The notes under the pieces were generated by a model. The model ran no database searches. It was given only the letters and a program-made list of their open reading frames with translations, and was not told the origin of the DNA. Below, piece after piece: positions 25,015 to 34,051 of a stretch of 64,000 nt of DNA. Positions within the stretch are counted from its first letter, which is position 1, and every line of letters starts with the position of its first letter. A program made the position numbers and the translations under genes. Location: the NCBI RefSeq assembly GCF_000735345.1, contig NZ_JMPJ01000063.1, positions 35,385-99,384 on the forward strand, in the 5' to 3' direction. Origin of the DNA: Ewingella americana ATCC 33852. GTDB lineage: Bacteria > Pseudomonadota > Gammaproteobacteria > Enterobacterales > Enterobacteriaceae.

Positions 25015-26577
25015 ATGTGGAAGAACCTCTCCGTCGGCGCAAGAATCTCCGGAAGCTTTGCCGTCATCCTCTGCTCTTTAGCCCTGCTGGCGGGCATTGG
25101 TATTGTGCAAGTCGGCAAAATCAACAACGCGCTCACCACCATTAATGACGTGAATAATGTCAAACAGCTTTATGCGGTGAATTTCCGAGGCAGCGTCCAC
25201 GACCGTTCCATCGCCGTGCGCGACGTGACGCTGGTTTCAGCCGCCGAATTGCCGTCGGTAGTGGCGCACATTGCTCAGTTAGAGAGTGATTATTTGGCTT
25301 CCGCCGGGCCGATGAACAAGATTTTTGACGCAGGAACTAACGTCACGCCAGAGGAACGCCAGCAATATCAAAAGATTAAAGATGCTGAAGCCAAAACCAT
25401 GCCGCTGGTGCATGAGATAATCACCCGCCAGCAGTCCGGGGACTTTGCCGGAGTAAAACAGGAAGTGCTCGATCAGGCTCGCCCGGCCTTTATTGAGTGG
25501 CTGGCGACCATTAACGGCTTTATTGATATAGAAACCCACCTTAACGATCATCAGGCGGCCATGGCGCGCGGCGTCGGTAAGGACTTCCAGTATTTAATGC
25601 TGATTTTGGCGCTGGTGACCATTGGTTTCGGCGTCTTAATTATGCTCACCACCACCCGCACCATTACGCGCTCGCTGGGCGGTGAACCGGCGCAAATCAA
25701 ACGCATTGCCGATGCCATTGGCGGCGGCGACCTCTCCACCGCGCTGCAACTGCGCAAAGGCGACAGCAACAGCATTCTGGCGTCACTCAGCCGCATGCAA
25801 TCGGCCCTGCGCAAAGTGGTCAGTGACGTGCGCAAGCATGCCGAAGGCGTCGCCAACACCAGTGGCGAAATCGCTCTGGGCAGCGCCGATTTGTCGCGCC
25901 GCACTGAGAGTCAGGCTTCGGCATTGCAGCAAACCGCCGCGTCGATGGGCCAAGTGGCGGGCACGGTGAAAAACAACGCTGACAATGCCCAGCAGGCTAG
26001 CCAGTTGGCGACCTCCACCGCCTCTGACGTTGCCAACGGCAGCGACATGGTTCAGGGCATTGTCCACACCATGCGCGACATCACCGACGAGTCGAAGCGC
26101 ATCGCCGATATCACGTCGGTTATCGAAGGTATTGCCTTCCAAACCAATATCTTGGCGCTGAACGCCGCGGTAGAAGCCGCCCGCGCCGGGGAGCAGGGGC
26201 GCGGCTTTGCCGTGGTCGCCACCGAAGTGCGCTCACTGGCCCAGCGGTCGTCGAGCGCCGCGAAGGAGATCAAAGAGTTAATTGGTCACTCGGTGGAGCG
26301 CGTCAATGCGGGCGCGGTTGAAATCAACAACGCGGCGAACGCCATGACCCAAATTCTGCGCTCGGTGAATCAGGTGAATAGCATCGTCAATGAGATAGCC
26401 CACGCCTCCGCCGAGCAGGCGTCCGGGGTGCAAGAAGCCGCGCAGGCCATAACCCATATGGACGCCACCACTCAGCAAAACGTCCGTTTGGTTGAATTAA
26501 CTTCAGCCGCCGCTCTGACGCTGGACGGCCAGTCCCGCGAGCTGCGCGAGGCCGTTGGCGTCTTCAGTCTGGCGTAA
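25015..26577 (+). CDS. Methyl-accepting chemotaxis protein
   Basis: 520 residues from [10 protein letters not shown]. Order of parts: membrane helix (about 10-31), periplasmic ligand domain of the four-helix-bundle Tar/Tsr type (about 32-188), second helix (about 190-212), HAMP (about 213-268) and the methylated coiled coil. The signalling tip [20 protein letters not shown], then [20 protein letters not shown], is canonical. The protein ends AVGVFSLA without the C-terminal pentapeptide that binds CheR/CheB. The ligand is unknown. It forms its own transcription unit with a terminator after it. Confidence 0.95.
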   Translation: MWKNLSVGARISGSFAVILCSLALLAGIGIVQVGKINNALTTINDVNNVKQLYAVNFRGSVHDRSIAVRDVTLVSAAELPSVVAHIAQLESDYLASAGPMNKIFDAGTNVTPEERQQYQKIKDAEAKTMPLVHEIITRQQSGDFAGVKQEVLDQARPAFIEWLATINGFIDIETHLNDHQAAMARGVGKDFQYLMLILALVTIGFGVLIMLTTTRTITRSLGGEPAQIKRIADAIGGGDLSTALQLRKGDSNSILASLSRMQSALRKVVSDVRKHAEGVANTSGEIALGSADLSRRTESQASALQQTAASMGQVAGTVKNNADNAQQASQLATSTASDVANGSDMVQGIVHTMRDITDESKRIADITSVIEGIAFQTNILALNAAVEAARAGEQGRGFAVVATEVRSLAQRSSSAAKEIKELIGHSVERVNAGAVEINNAANAMTQILRSVNQVNSIVNEIAHASAEQASGVQEAAQAITHMDATTQQNVRLVELTSAAALTLDGQSRELREAVGVFSLA

Positions 26578-26625
26578 GCCGAAACACAAAATTACCCATA
26601 ACACTGCCAATAACCATAATTTTTT

Positions 26626-26672
26626 GGCGCTCTTTAGTGATTTTTTCCACTCAGCTACAGAGCGCCTTTTGT
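26626..26672 (+). terminator. Terminator of the chemoreceptor gene
   Basis: GGCGCTCT (26626-26633) pairs with AGAGCGCC (26659-26666), followed by TTTTGTT. Confidence 0.65.
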
Positions 26673-26696
26673 TACTCACCCGGGAGTACCCTAGCC

Positions 26697-27890
26697 ATGC
26701 AATTAAAAGACCTTTCTTCACCTGAATTTATTGAAAACCCCTACCCGTTTTACCAAAAGCTGCGCGCCAGCGGGCCGCTGCTTCAGGTTGGGCCAAATAC
26801 CTTCCTCGCCACCCAATTCGCCACGGTCGATGCCCTGTTCAGCGACAAGCGAATTGGTAAAAGCTATATGGATACCGTGCGCATTCGTTACGGAGACAAG
26901 GCCGACAGCATCCCGCTATTTAGCGCGTTTAGCCGGATGTTCCTGATGCTCAACCCGCCGGATCACAGCCGCATTCGCGGGCTAATGATGAAGGCGTTCA
27001 ATGCGCGCAAGATAGATTCACTGCGCGAAATGGCCGTGGCGATCGCCCATGAGCTGATCGACCAAATCGAAGATCAGGGCAACTTAGATCTCACCAAGGA
27101 TTTCGCCTTCCCGCTGCCGGTGCGCATCATCTGTAAAATGCTCGACGTGCCGGTGAGTGACGCACCGCGACTTGGCGTTGCCACCGGGCTGCTGGTGAAA
27201 GCTTTCGACCCGTCGATCAGCGAAGAGGAGATCAATCAGGCCAATGACGCCTTTATGGTGCTGGATGACTACTTCTCGGCGGTGATCCACCAGCGCCGCG
27301 AGCAGCCCGGCGAAGATCTGATCTCGCTGCTGGTGCATATCAATGACGGCGGCGAAACCCTGACCCACGATGAGATTGTCTCCAACGTGGTGCTGCTGTT
27401 CTTGGCCGGGCATGAAACCACCACCAATATGATCAGTAACTCGCTGATTGCCCTGTTCCGCCACCCGGAGCAGTTGGCGCAGATTAAGCATAATCCTGAG
27501 CTGCTGCCGAATGCGGTGCTGGAGTGCCTGCGCTATGACAGCTCGGTGCAAATGACTATGCGCACCGCGCTGGAAGAGGTGGAAATTGGCGGCGTTAAGG
27601 TGCCAAAAGGCGCGATGATCCTGCTATTGATTGGCGCTGCCAACCGCGATGCCGGGCAATTCGAGCACCCAGAACAGCTCGACATTACTCGCCGCCTTGG
27701 CCGTTCAATGGCCTTTGGCGCGGGCATTCACCACTGCATGGGCCATCGTCTGGCGCTGATTGAGCTGGAATCGGCGCTAAGCGTGTTGCTGACGCGTCTG
27801 CCGAATCTGCAACTGCAAGATCTGGATAAGCTGGCGTGGATCCCGCGCGCCAACCTGCGTGGCGTCAGTAAGTTGATCGCCAGCTTCTAA
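26697..27890 (+). CDS. Cytochrome P450
   Basis: 397 residues from MQLKDLSSPE; CCGGGAGT lies upstream. A soluble bacterial P450 with I-helix AGHETTT (237-243; oxygen activation), K-helix ExxR as ECLR (276-279) and the heme-binding loop FGAGIHHCMGH with the thiolate Cys at 347. The class is that of biosynthetic or catabolic bacterial P450s using separate ferredoxin and reductase partners, none of which is encoded next to it. Substrate unknown. It stands alone between terminators and converges on the TonB receptor gene, so no pathway can be read from its neighbours. Confidence 0.95.
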   Translation: MQLKDLSSPEFIENPYPFYQKLRASGPLLQVGPNTFLATQFATVDALFSDKRIGKSYMDTVRIRYGDKADSIPLFSAFSRMFLMLNPPDHSRIRGLMMKAFNARKIDSLREMAVAIAHELIDQIEDQGNLDLTKDFAFPLPVRIICKMLDVPVSDAPRLGVATGLLVKAFDPSISEEEINQANDAFMVLDDYFSAVIHQRREQPGEDLISLLVHINDGGETLTHDEIVSNVVLLFLAGHETTTNMISNSLIALFRHPEQLAQIKHNPELLPNAVLECLRYDSSVQMTMRTALEEVEIGGVKVPKGAMILLLIGAANRDAGQFEHPEQLDITRRLGRSMAFGAGIHHCMGHRLALIELESALSVLLTRLPNLQLQDLDKLAWIPRANLRGVSKLIASF

Positions 27891-27914
27891 TCTTCGAAAC
27901 CTATCTTTAAACCA

Positions 27915-27962
27915 TAAAAAAATCCCCCGCAGGCGCTGGCCCACGGGGGATTTTTATTTTTT
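27915..27962. terminator. Bidirectional terminator between P450 and TonB receptor genes
   Basis: TCCCCCG / CGGGGGA stem (27923-27950) flanked by A7 on the left and TTTTTATTTTTT on the right, so it works for both converging genes. Confidence 0.9.
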
Positions 27963-27989
27963 AAGCCACCGCTAAGTGGCTTACTTTTC

Positions 27990-30167
27990 TTAGAATTTGA
28001 TGGAGGCCTGCATGAAGTAAGTGCGAGGTTCGCCAACATATTTGCCACTGTTGTTGTCGGTAGAGCGAGTGAAGTAACGCTCATCAAACAGGTTTTTAAT
28101 CCCTGCGCCGACGGTCAGGTGCGACCAGCGCGGTCCGAAGTCATACTGACCACGGGCGTTCCACGTCATATAGCCCATGATGTCGCCGTATTGGCCGTCA
28201 GCAGATTCGTCAGTGATATAACCGTTGCCGGAGTCAGCAGAGCCCGGTGAACGCTGTTTGGACTGCGCGAAGCCGTCGACATTCCACACCCAGTTACCCA
28301 CTTCATAACGCGTCCCTACGGTGAACACCTGACGGGAGTAGAACGGCAAGTCTTTACCGGCAAACTCACCGTTGACTGACGTCGCTTTGGTGTAAGTATA
28401 TGAACTGTAGACACTTGCGCCATCCAGTGCGTGGCTCAGTTCGCTCAGATCATAGCTCAGTGCCAGTTCCACACCCTTGTGCTTGGTCGCACCCAGCGAG
28501 GTCCAGCCGATGGTGTTGTTGATGTACTGAAGCTGGTTGTCGAAGTCGATGTAGAACGCCGTCAGCTCGGCTTTAACCACGGTATCATCGTAGTGAGTAC
28601 CGATTTCGTAGGTCTTGGCTTTCTCTGGCTCGAGGCCCGGCGCTGGCTGGCCGCCGCTGCCGCCACGGGTCAGCTGGAAGTATTGCAAGCTGCCGAAAGA
28701 GGTGTTGGCGTTAGCAAACAGCTTCCATGAGTCGGTCAGGTGATACATCACGTTGACGGAAGGCAACGGCTCGCTGTACTGCTTCTCACGCGAGATATTC
28801 AGGAAGCCGTCATCAACGTGAGTTTTGATGCTTTCATAGCGCAGGCCCGGCGTTACGGTCCAGTTGCCGAAGTTCATCGCATCGTCAATGTAGGCCGCGT
28901 GAGCTTCGCTGCCGCCGGAGGAATGCTGGTAGTAGGTAGCGCGTGAATCCGGTGCCGAGTAAGTGGTGCTCGGATCGTACCAGCCAGAGCGGTAGCCCTT
29001 CTCGTCGGAGGTTTCGTTCAGATAGCGATAGCCGACCGTCACTTCGTGAGCCATATCCCAGAAGCGGAACAGCTGCGAGTACGTTGGCTCAATGGCGTAC
29101 GTGGTGTAGTTACGCGGCGCGGCGCTGAAGCGGCTCAGGCCAGCGTTAGCCCCTGCGCCGGTTGAGCCGATGTCGCTGCTACGGAAGCTTTTGGTGAAGT
29201 AAGTCAGCAATTCGAACTGGCTGTTGTCTTCCTGATGACGGTATTTGAAGGACATATCCTGACGACGGCCTTCGAACTGGTCAAAGCGACGCACCGACTG
29301 GAACGGGTTGTCTTTATACTGCTGCGCGGTCAGGCCGCCCGGCATACCGGCGCTGGCGTTGTAGTAGTGGAAGTTAGCCAACAACTCATCTTTTTCAGTG
29401 AAGTTGTATTTGGTTTTGAACATGAAGTCGTCAATGTCGGTGTTATCGTTATTGTCACGATAGCCCTGCCCGTGCAGGCCGGAGTAGAGCAATTCTGCGC
29501 CTAGTCCGTTATCCGCCGTGCCGCCTACCGAGGCGCTGGTTAAGGTTTTTAAACCGCCGTGCGCTGCGCCTTCAGTTTGGGTGCTGACATCGCCGCCGAA
29601 GGTTTTTGGAATATCCTTGGAGACGAAGTTAATCACCCCGCCGACGTTCTGCGGCCCGTAGCGCACTGCCGCGCCGCCGCGAATGACGTCAATTGACTGG
29701 ATGTTGCCCATGGAGAGCGGCGCCATGGAGAGCTGTGGCTGACCGTAAGGCGCCACCGCCAAAGGTACGCCGTCCATCATGATGGTGGAGCGCGGAGAGA
29801 GGCGAGAGGTTAAGCCGCGCACGCCGATGTTCAGAGAGATGTCGCTACCGCCGGTGCCGTTGTTTTCCTGTACCTGAACGCCCGGCGTGCCGCGCAGCGC
29901 TTCACCAATGGTTTCGGCACCTTTTTCGCGGATCTGTTTTTGGTCAATAATAGTACGTGCGCCTGGGTGATCGAGTACCGCCGTTTCATTGTCGCCGCTG
30001 TCTAACCAGTTACCTACCACGGTCACAGAATCCGTTCTGTCTTCCGGCGTGGCGGTGGTCGATGGCGTGGCTGCGGCTGGCGTTTTGGTGTCGGCTGCTG
30101 AGGCGTAATAAGGAAGAGCGATGGCCACGGCCGTGGCAAGGACTGAAAGGCGGTAACGCGCTGACAT
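27990..30167 (-). CDS. FecA-like TonB-dependent siderophore/ferric citrate receptor
   Basis: 725 residues: signal peptide (about 1-24, ending YASAAD), plug domain (about 50-185) and 22-strand barrel ending in IKF. The plug matches FecA as I recall it, for example ENNGTGGSDISLNIGVRGL, DGVPLAVAPYGQPQLS and GGAAVRYGPQNVGGVINFV. The mature N-terminus lacks the extra periplasmic signalling domain that FecA uses to control FecI/FecR; the segment between signal peptide and plug is only a short Pro/Thr-rich linker. Expected to import an iron chelate with TonB. It diverges from a binding-protein gene over a Fur box. Ferric citrate is only one possible substrate. Confidence 0.93.
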   Translation of the reverse strand: MSARYRLSVLATAVAIALPYYASAADTKTPAAATPSTTATPEDRTDSVTVVGNWLDSGDNETAVLDHPGARTIIDQKQIREKGAETIGEALRGTPGVQVQENNGTGGSDISLNIGVRGLTSRLSPRSTIMMDGVPLAVAPYGQPQLSMAPLSMGNIQSIDVIRGGAAVRYGPQNVGGVINFVSKDIPKTFGGDVSTQTEGAAHGGLKTLTSASVGGTADNGLGAELLYSGLHGQGYRDNNDNTDIDDFMFKTKYNFTEKDELLANFHYYNASAGMPGGLTAQQYKDNPFQSVRRFDQFEGRRQDMSFKYRHQEDNSQFELLTYFTKSFRSSDIGSTGAGANAGLSRFSAAPRNYTTYAIEPTYSQLFRFWDMAHEVTVGYRYLNETSDEKGYRSGWYDPSTTYSAPDSRATYYQHSSGGSEAHAAYIDDAMNFGNWTVTPGLRYESIKTHVDDGFLNISREKQYSEPLPSVNVMYHLTDSWKLFANANTSFGSLQYFQLTRGGSGGQPAPGLEPEKAKTYEIGTHYDDTVVKAELTAFYIDFDNQLQYINNTIGWTSLGATKHKGVELALSYDLSELSHALDGASVYSSYTYTKATSVNGEFAGKDLPFYSRQVFTVGTRYEVGNWVWNVDGFAQSKQRSPGSADSGNGYITDESADGQYGDIMGYMTWNARGQYDFGPRWSHLTVGAGIKNLFDERYFTRSTDNNSGKYVGEPRTYFMQASIKF

Positions 30168-30227
30168 ATCTTGTTTTTTCCTGTTATAAAAAGTGTTAAC
30201 TTTGCGTAAGTAACGTCTGTTTAATGC

Positions 30228-30260
30228 TAATTGTAATGAGAATTGTTTGCATTATAATCA
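30228..30260. promoter_or_regulatory. Fur box between the receptor and binding-protein genes
   Basis: AATTGTAATGAGAATTGTTT followed by GCATTATAATC contains overlapping matches to the Fur consensus GATAATGATAATCATTATC. Its place in the divergent promoter region suggests iron repression of both genes. Confidence 0.75.
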
Positions 30261-30336
30261 GGACTGTAAGTATTAGTAAATACTGTGTTTTTTGAAGATT
30301 TAACCCCGTTTAAGCTGCCTTTCAGGAATGCCCTTT

Positions 30337-31473
30337 ATGCTCGCGAAAACATTGCCTGCCCTGCTGTTATTAGGACTGAGTAGTCTGGTGTCTTTTGTTG
30401 CTCAGGCTGACCCCATTACGCTGACCGATGTCACCGGCCGGCAAGTGGTCTTACCAAAACCTGCTGAACGCGTCATCTTGGCCGACTCACGCGCGATACA
30501 AGCTCTTCAGCTTGTTCATCCGACTAAGCCGTTCGAGTCAATCATCGCCTGGGATAACGCGCTAAAAGCCAAGGCCCCGGACTTGTTCACGCTTTACCAG
30601 AACGACTACCCGGAACTGGCAAAATTGCCGATGCTGGAGAACGCTTACTACAGCGATTTCAGCGTGGAGAAGACCGTAGGTTTGAAGCCTGACTTAATTA
30701 TTTTTGATGCAGGCGTTAAAAAGAAACTGGAAGAGAGCCGGGTTCTTGAGCAGCTAACCAAGATTGGCGTGCCGGTGGTGTTTATCGATTTCCGCCTGCA
30801 TCCGTTGACCAATACCGTGCCGAGCATCCGCCTGTTGGGTCAGGCGCTGGGCAATGAGCAGCAGACTGAAGGCTTTTTACACTTCTACCAGTCGCGCATC
30901 GACATGATTAACCAGCGCGTGGCGACCCTGACCGAGCAGCAGAAGCCAAAAGTGTTTATCGAGCGTCACGCCGGAATGACCGGCGAAGAGTGCTGTTTTA
31001 CCTACGGAAAAGGCAGTTTTGGTGAGTTTATTCAAACGGCGGGCGGGGTGAATCTCGGCAGCGCGCTGTTTGCGGGCAAAAGCGGCACCATTAATCTGGA
31101 ACAGCTGATCACCAGCAAGCCTGACGCTTACCTGATGACCGGCGCGGACTGGAGCAGCAGCTTTAAAGAGAGCATCGGCGTGCCATTGGGTTACAACGCG
31201 GATGCCGCGCTTTCGGCGCAACGTCTGAACAAGCTGATGGCGCGCAACGGCGTCAACGTGCTCGATTCCATCAAACAGCATCGCGTTCTGGCGGTTTATC
31301 ATCAATATTACGACAGCCCGCTGAACATTTTTGCTATTGAAGCTATCGCCAAATTCCTGCACCCGGAGCTGTTCAAGGATCTCGACCCGCAGGCCGACCT
31401 CGATATGGTGCATAAAGAGTTCTTGCACCAGCCGTCGAAAGGCCTGTTCTGGCTGGCGGCCAAGCCGCAGTAA
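30337..31473 (+). CDS. Iron-chelate ABC transporter substrate-binding protein (FecB/TroA-like), orphan
   Basis: 378 residues from MLAKTLPALL; AGGA is well spaced for this start, better than for the ATG three codons upstream. Signal peptide ends about LVSFVAQA. The family I Fe-chelate-binding fold is recognisable: ITLTDVTGRQVVLPKPAERVI at the mature N-terminus, LKPDLIIFD in the first lobe and LEQLITSKPDAYLMTG in the second. It should deliver iron chelates in the periplasm to an inner-membrane ABC importer, but no permease or ATPase gene lies next to it; the next gene is a convergent LysR regulator. A long insertion (about 190-235, with ERHAGMTGEECCF) carries a Cys pair. Confidence 0.88.
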   Translation: MLAKTLPALLLLGLSSLVSFVAQADPITLTDVTGRQVVLPKPAERVILADSRAIQALQLVHPTKPFESIIAWDNALKAKAPDLFTLYQNDYPELAKLPMLENAYYSDFSVEKTVGLKPDLIIFDAGVKKKLEESRVLEQLTKIGVPVVFIDFRLHPLTNTVPSIRLLGQALGNEQQTEGFLHFYQSRIDMINQRVATLTEQQKPKVFIERHAGMTGEECCFTYGKGSFGEFIQTAGGVNLGSALFAGKSGTINLEQLITSKPDAYLMTGADWSSSFKESIGVPLGYNADAALSAQRLNKLMARNGVNVLDSIKQHRVLAVYHQYYDSPLNIFAIEAIAKFLHPELFKDLDPQADLDMVHKEFLHQPSKGLFWLAAKPQ

Positions 31474-31513
31474 CCGACTTTAGTCAACAGAGAGGGTTCT
31501 TCGAATCCTCTCT

Positions 31514-32404
31514 TTATTCCATCCCCTCGCACTTCTGCATCACAAACTGCACAAACTTATCCAGCTTAGGGACATCATTCTTCTTCGGCGCATAGAGCAG
31601 ATGCACCGGGCGCGGCTTGGGTAGAAAATCCTCCAACAGCGTGACCAATCTGCCGCTGGCTATCTCATCTTTCACCAGAAAATGCGGCTGCATCAGAATG
31701 CCATTACTGGCCAGCGCCGCGTCGCGCAGGGCATAGCCGTCGTTAGATTTCATCACCCAATTATTCGGCCAAGCTATATCGCTCCCCCCTTCGCGCAGGT
31801 TCCAGGCAAAGCGCGAATTCCACGTCGAGTGGATCAGTAAACGATGCTGACTCAGCGCCTCGGGCCCGGCTGGCGTGCCGTGCTGGCGCAGGTATTCCGG
31901 CGTGGCGCAAATAATCATCCGATAGAGAAACAGCGGCTTGGCCACCAAAGCGTAATCTTTCAAATCGCCAATGCGGAAAGCGCAGTCGTAGCCTTCGGCA
32001 ATCAGGTCCGCCACGCTGTTATTCAATACCAGTTCAATGCGAACTTGCGGGTAAATCTGCATAAATTCGGCGACGATAGGCCCAACAATCTCTTTGCCCA
32101 CGGTCATCGGCGCGCTGATGCGTAATAAGCCCTGCGGCTCATTGTTCAGCCCTTCCATTGCCTCATAGGCTTGGTTGACGTTGGCGATAATCCCCTGCGC
32201 TGACTCATAAAATAGCTGCCCGGCGGAGGTCACCATCATGCTGCGGGTGGTTCTTTGCAATAAATCCGTTTTAAGGGTCTTCTCAAGGTTATTAATATAT
32301 TTCGCCACCATCACCACGGACATATCTTCTTTCTTCGCCGCGCCGGTAAAACTCCCCTCTTCAACAACAGAGATAAATACCTCCATGGCTTTAAGCTTAT
32401 TCAT
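31514..32404 (-). CDS. LysR-family transcriptional regulator
   Basis: 296 residues from MNKLKAMEVF. The N-terminal winged helix-turn-helix (about 1-60, FISVVEEGSFTGAAKKEDMSV and LEKTLKTDLLQRTTRSM) is followed by the periplasmic-binding-protein-like effector domain. It is of the CrgA/DsdC-like subgroup that acts on oxidoreductase genes. It is convergent with the binding-protein gene and divergent from the small secreted protein gene at 32518, which is a possible target. Inducer unknown. Confidence 0.92.
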   Translation of the reverse strand: MNKLKAMEVFISVVEEGSFTGAAKKEDMSVVMVAKYINNLEKTLKTDLLQRTTRSMMVTSAGQLFYESAQGIIANVNQAYEAMEGLNNEPQGLLRISAPMTVGKEIVGPIVAEFMQIYPQVRIELVLNNSVADLIAEGYDCAFRIGDLKDYALVAKPLFLYRMIICATPEYLRQHGTPAGPEALSQHRLLIHSTWNSRFAWNLREGGSDIAWPNNWVMKSNDGYALRDAALASNGILMQPHFLVKDEIASGRLVTLLEDFLPKPRPVHLLYAPKKNDVPKLDKFVQFVMQKCEGME

Positions 32405-32517
32405 ACTAAACCTCAAGTTAATACTGTTTAAACCTTCGTTGGGTTCACCCAGTTAGCTATTTCCTATACCTTGCAGGCCCTAAGACTAATACAGAATGCC
32501 AGACAAGTGGAAATAAG

Positions 32518-32922
32518 ATGTCAGTTAATCATGGAGAGAGAAACACCCTATCAATAATAAAAAAGTCTAAATTACTCATCACGTTACTCTTCAGCCTGTT
32601 CTCGCCAGCCATTTGGGCGATGCAGCAATATCAGCTCACTTGCCCCGGCAGAGGTGAAATGTCGGTCAGCAATACTGATTATGTTATTACCACACTGCTA
32701 TGGGATGACGGATTTATCGTCGCGCCGCGTCCGGCAACTTATACCGATAAAAGCGGCAACGTTTTGACGGTTTATCAATTTAGAAATAATGAGATGTTGT
32801 TAGTCAATAAAATAAAAAATCGTTATTTCTTTATTTATCGCGATGAGAATAAAAGTCAAAAAGAGGTGGAGTGTATAAAAGGCCCCAATCAGCGCATCGC
32901 GGTTAAATGGGCTAATGGTTAA
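32518..32922 (+). CDS. Small exported protein of unknown function
   Basis: 134 residues. A polar start (about 1-15) precedes a hydrophobic signal-like stretch (LLITLLFSLFSPAIWA), so it is probably exported; the mature part of about 97 residues has two Cys (in LTCPGRGE and VECIKG) that could form a disulphide. Predicted strands suggest a small beta-rich domain. I do not recognise the family. Codon usage is more AT-rich than its neighbours. The gene diverges from a LysR regulator and is followed by a hairpin belonging to the opposite gene. Confidence 0.7.
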   Translation: MSVNHGERNTLSIIKKSKLLITLLFSLFSPAIWAMQQYQLTCPGRGEMSVSNTDYVITTLLWDDGFIVAPRPATYTDKSGNVLTVYQFRNNEMLLVNKIKNRYFFIYRDENKSQKEVECIKGPNQRIAVKWANG

Positions 32923-32947
32923 AAGCGAGGCTTATATCAAGCCTCGC
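32921..32947 (-). terminator. Terminator of the SDR-tautomerase operon
   Basis: GCGAGGCTT / AAGCCTCGC stem (32925-32947) with a 5-base loop, followed on the minus strand by TTTTAA; it lies 10 bases after the tautomerase stop. Confidence 0.72.
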
Positions 32948-32956
32948 CAGAAACGA

Positions 32957-33157
32957 CTAGCTGCGTTTACGCCTCTGGGTGATGGTTTCTCCCGCCACGC
33001 CCCAGTTGTCGGTATCCACTTCGTCAATAATGACAAACGTGGTTTGCGGATCTTTGTTCAGCACTTTCACCAGCAAATCTGTCGCCCCGGAGATCAGCGC
33101 GGCTTTCTGCTCGGCGGTCACCCCTTCGCGGGTAACTTGTATATTAATGAATGGCAT
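32957..33157 (-). CDS. 4-oxalocrotonate tautomerase-like protein
   Basis: 66 residues beginning MPFINIQVTREGVTAEQK. After Met removal the N-terminal Pro is the catalytic base of the tautomerase superfamily, and the length is that of the short 4-OT subunit. The family isomerises enol/keto acids and also includes dehalogenases; the substrate here is unknown. It follows the SDR gene by 13 bases on the same strand and is likely co-transcribed with it under the divergent LysR regulator. Confidence 0.9.
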   Translation of the reverse strand: MPFINIQVTREGVTAEQKAALISGATDLLVKVLNKDPQTTFVIIDEVDTDNWGVAGETITQRRKRS

Positions 33158-33170
33158 AGCCTATCTCCTG

Positions 33171-33902
33171 TTACCAAACACCGGCGGTTGCGCCGCCATC
33201 GATGGGCAATACGACGCCGGAAGTAAAACGCGCATCCACCAAATAAAATACCGCGTCGACGATGTCTTGCGTGCTTCCCGTGCGTCCGGCCGGTGACAGT
33301 GCGCGCAGGAATACGCCGTCGCCACCGCTGTGCAGTGGCGTTTCAATCACACCGGGTGCAATCGCGTTGACCTGCACGTTTTTATCCGCCAATTCCAGCG
33401 CCAATGACTGGGTCGCGGCGTTCAGCCCACCTTTGACCATCACCGGCAGCAGCGAAGGCAAGTTGCGCAGAGGTTGCACCGCAAGGCTGGCAGTGATGTT
33501 GATGATGTGGCCGCTACGCTGGTTGCTCATCAGCTCCGCCGCGCGCTGGGCCGGGAAGAAGAAGCCTTTGAGGTTGGTCGCCAGCAGCGCATCCAGATCC
33601 TCTTCGGTGTACTTCTCGACCGGCTTGGCGATGAAGATCCCGGCGTTGTTGATCAAAATATCCACTCGCCCGAACTGCTCCAGCGCGGTGTCAAACAGGC
33701 GCTGGGTGGTGTCCGGCAAGGCAATATCCCCAGCCACGCCGACGAAGTTTTTCGGGTTACCGAGCTTTTTCGCCGCCTCGGCCAGACGCTCACTGGTGCG
33801 GGCATTTCCCACCACATTGTCGCCACGCTTTAAGAACGCTTCAGCCAGTGCAAAACCAATACCACTCGATGCGCCGGTGATCACCACAGTTTGTTGACTC
33901 AT
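33171..33902 (-). CDS. Short-chain dehydrogenase/reductase family protein lacking the catalytic Tyr
   Basis: 243 residues with a clear Rossmann fold: TGASSGIG (cofactor loop), the Asp-containing VAGDIALP segment, NNAG, and ITASLA with the catalytic Ser position. The YxxxK motif is altered: the sequence around the Lys is LPVMVKGGLNAA, so the Tyr position (Lys minus 4) is Pro. The rest (LALELADKNVQVNAIAPGVIETP) is normal. It may be a non-oxidoreductase SDR or use another residue. It diverges from a LysR regulator over a palindromic operator and precedes a tautomerase gene. Confidence 0.9.
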   Translation of the reverse strand: MSQQTVVITGASSGIGFALAEAFLKRGDNVVGNARTSERLAEAAKKLGNPKNFVGVAGDIALPDTTQRLFDTALEQFGRVDILINNAGIFIAKPVEKYTEEDLDALLATNLKGFFFPAQRAAELMSNQRSGHIINITASLAVQPLRNLPSLLPVMVKGGLNAATQSLALELADKNVQVNAIAPGVIETPLHSGGDGVFLRALSPAGRTGSTQDIVDAVFYLVDARFTSGVVLPIDGGATAGVW

Positions 33903-34000
33903 AACACACTCCTATAAACGCTAAGTTGGCACTCGGATAAATGCCGCTGTTGACTCACTGCGGTCACTTTACTTATGCGTTCAGGTGCGATAAATAAGGC

Positions 34001-34017
34001 TAAATGACATTCATTTA
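34001..34017. promoter_or_regulatory. Probable LysR operator
   Basis: TAAATGA-CAT-TCATTTA is a perfect 17-base inverted repeat containing the T-N11-A pattern of LysR sites, in the divergent region between the SDR gene and the LysR gene. Confidence 0.6.
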
Positions 34018-34051
34018 TTACTTCATGTAATTAATAAGGCGTAACTCACCC

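Noticed and set aside
26697-31473. P450, FecA-like receptor and binding protein as one siderophore pathway
   Set aside because: A bidirectional terminator separates the P450 gene from the receptor gene and no synthetase genes are present; proximity alone is not enough.
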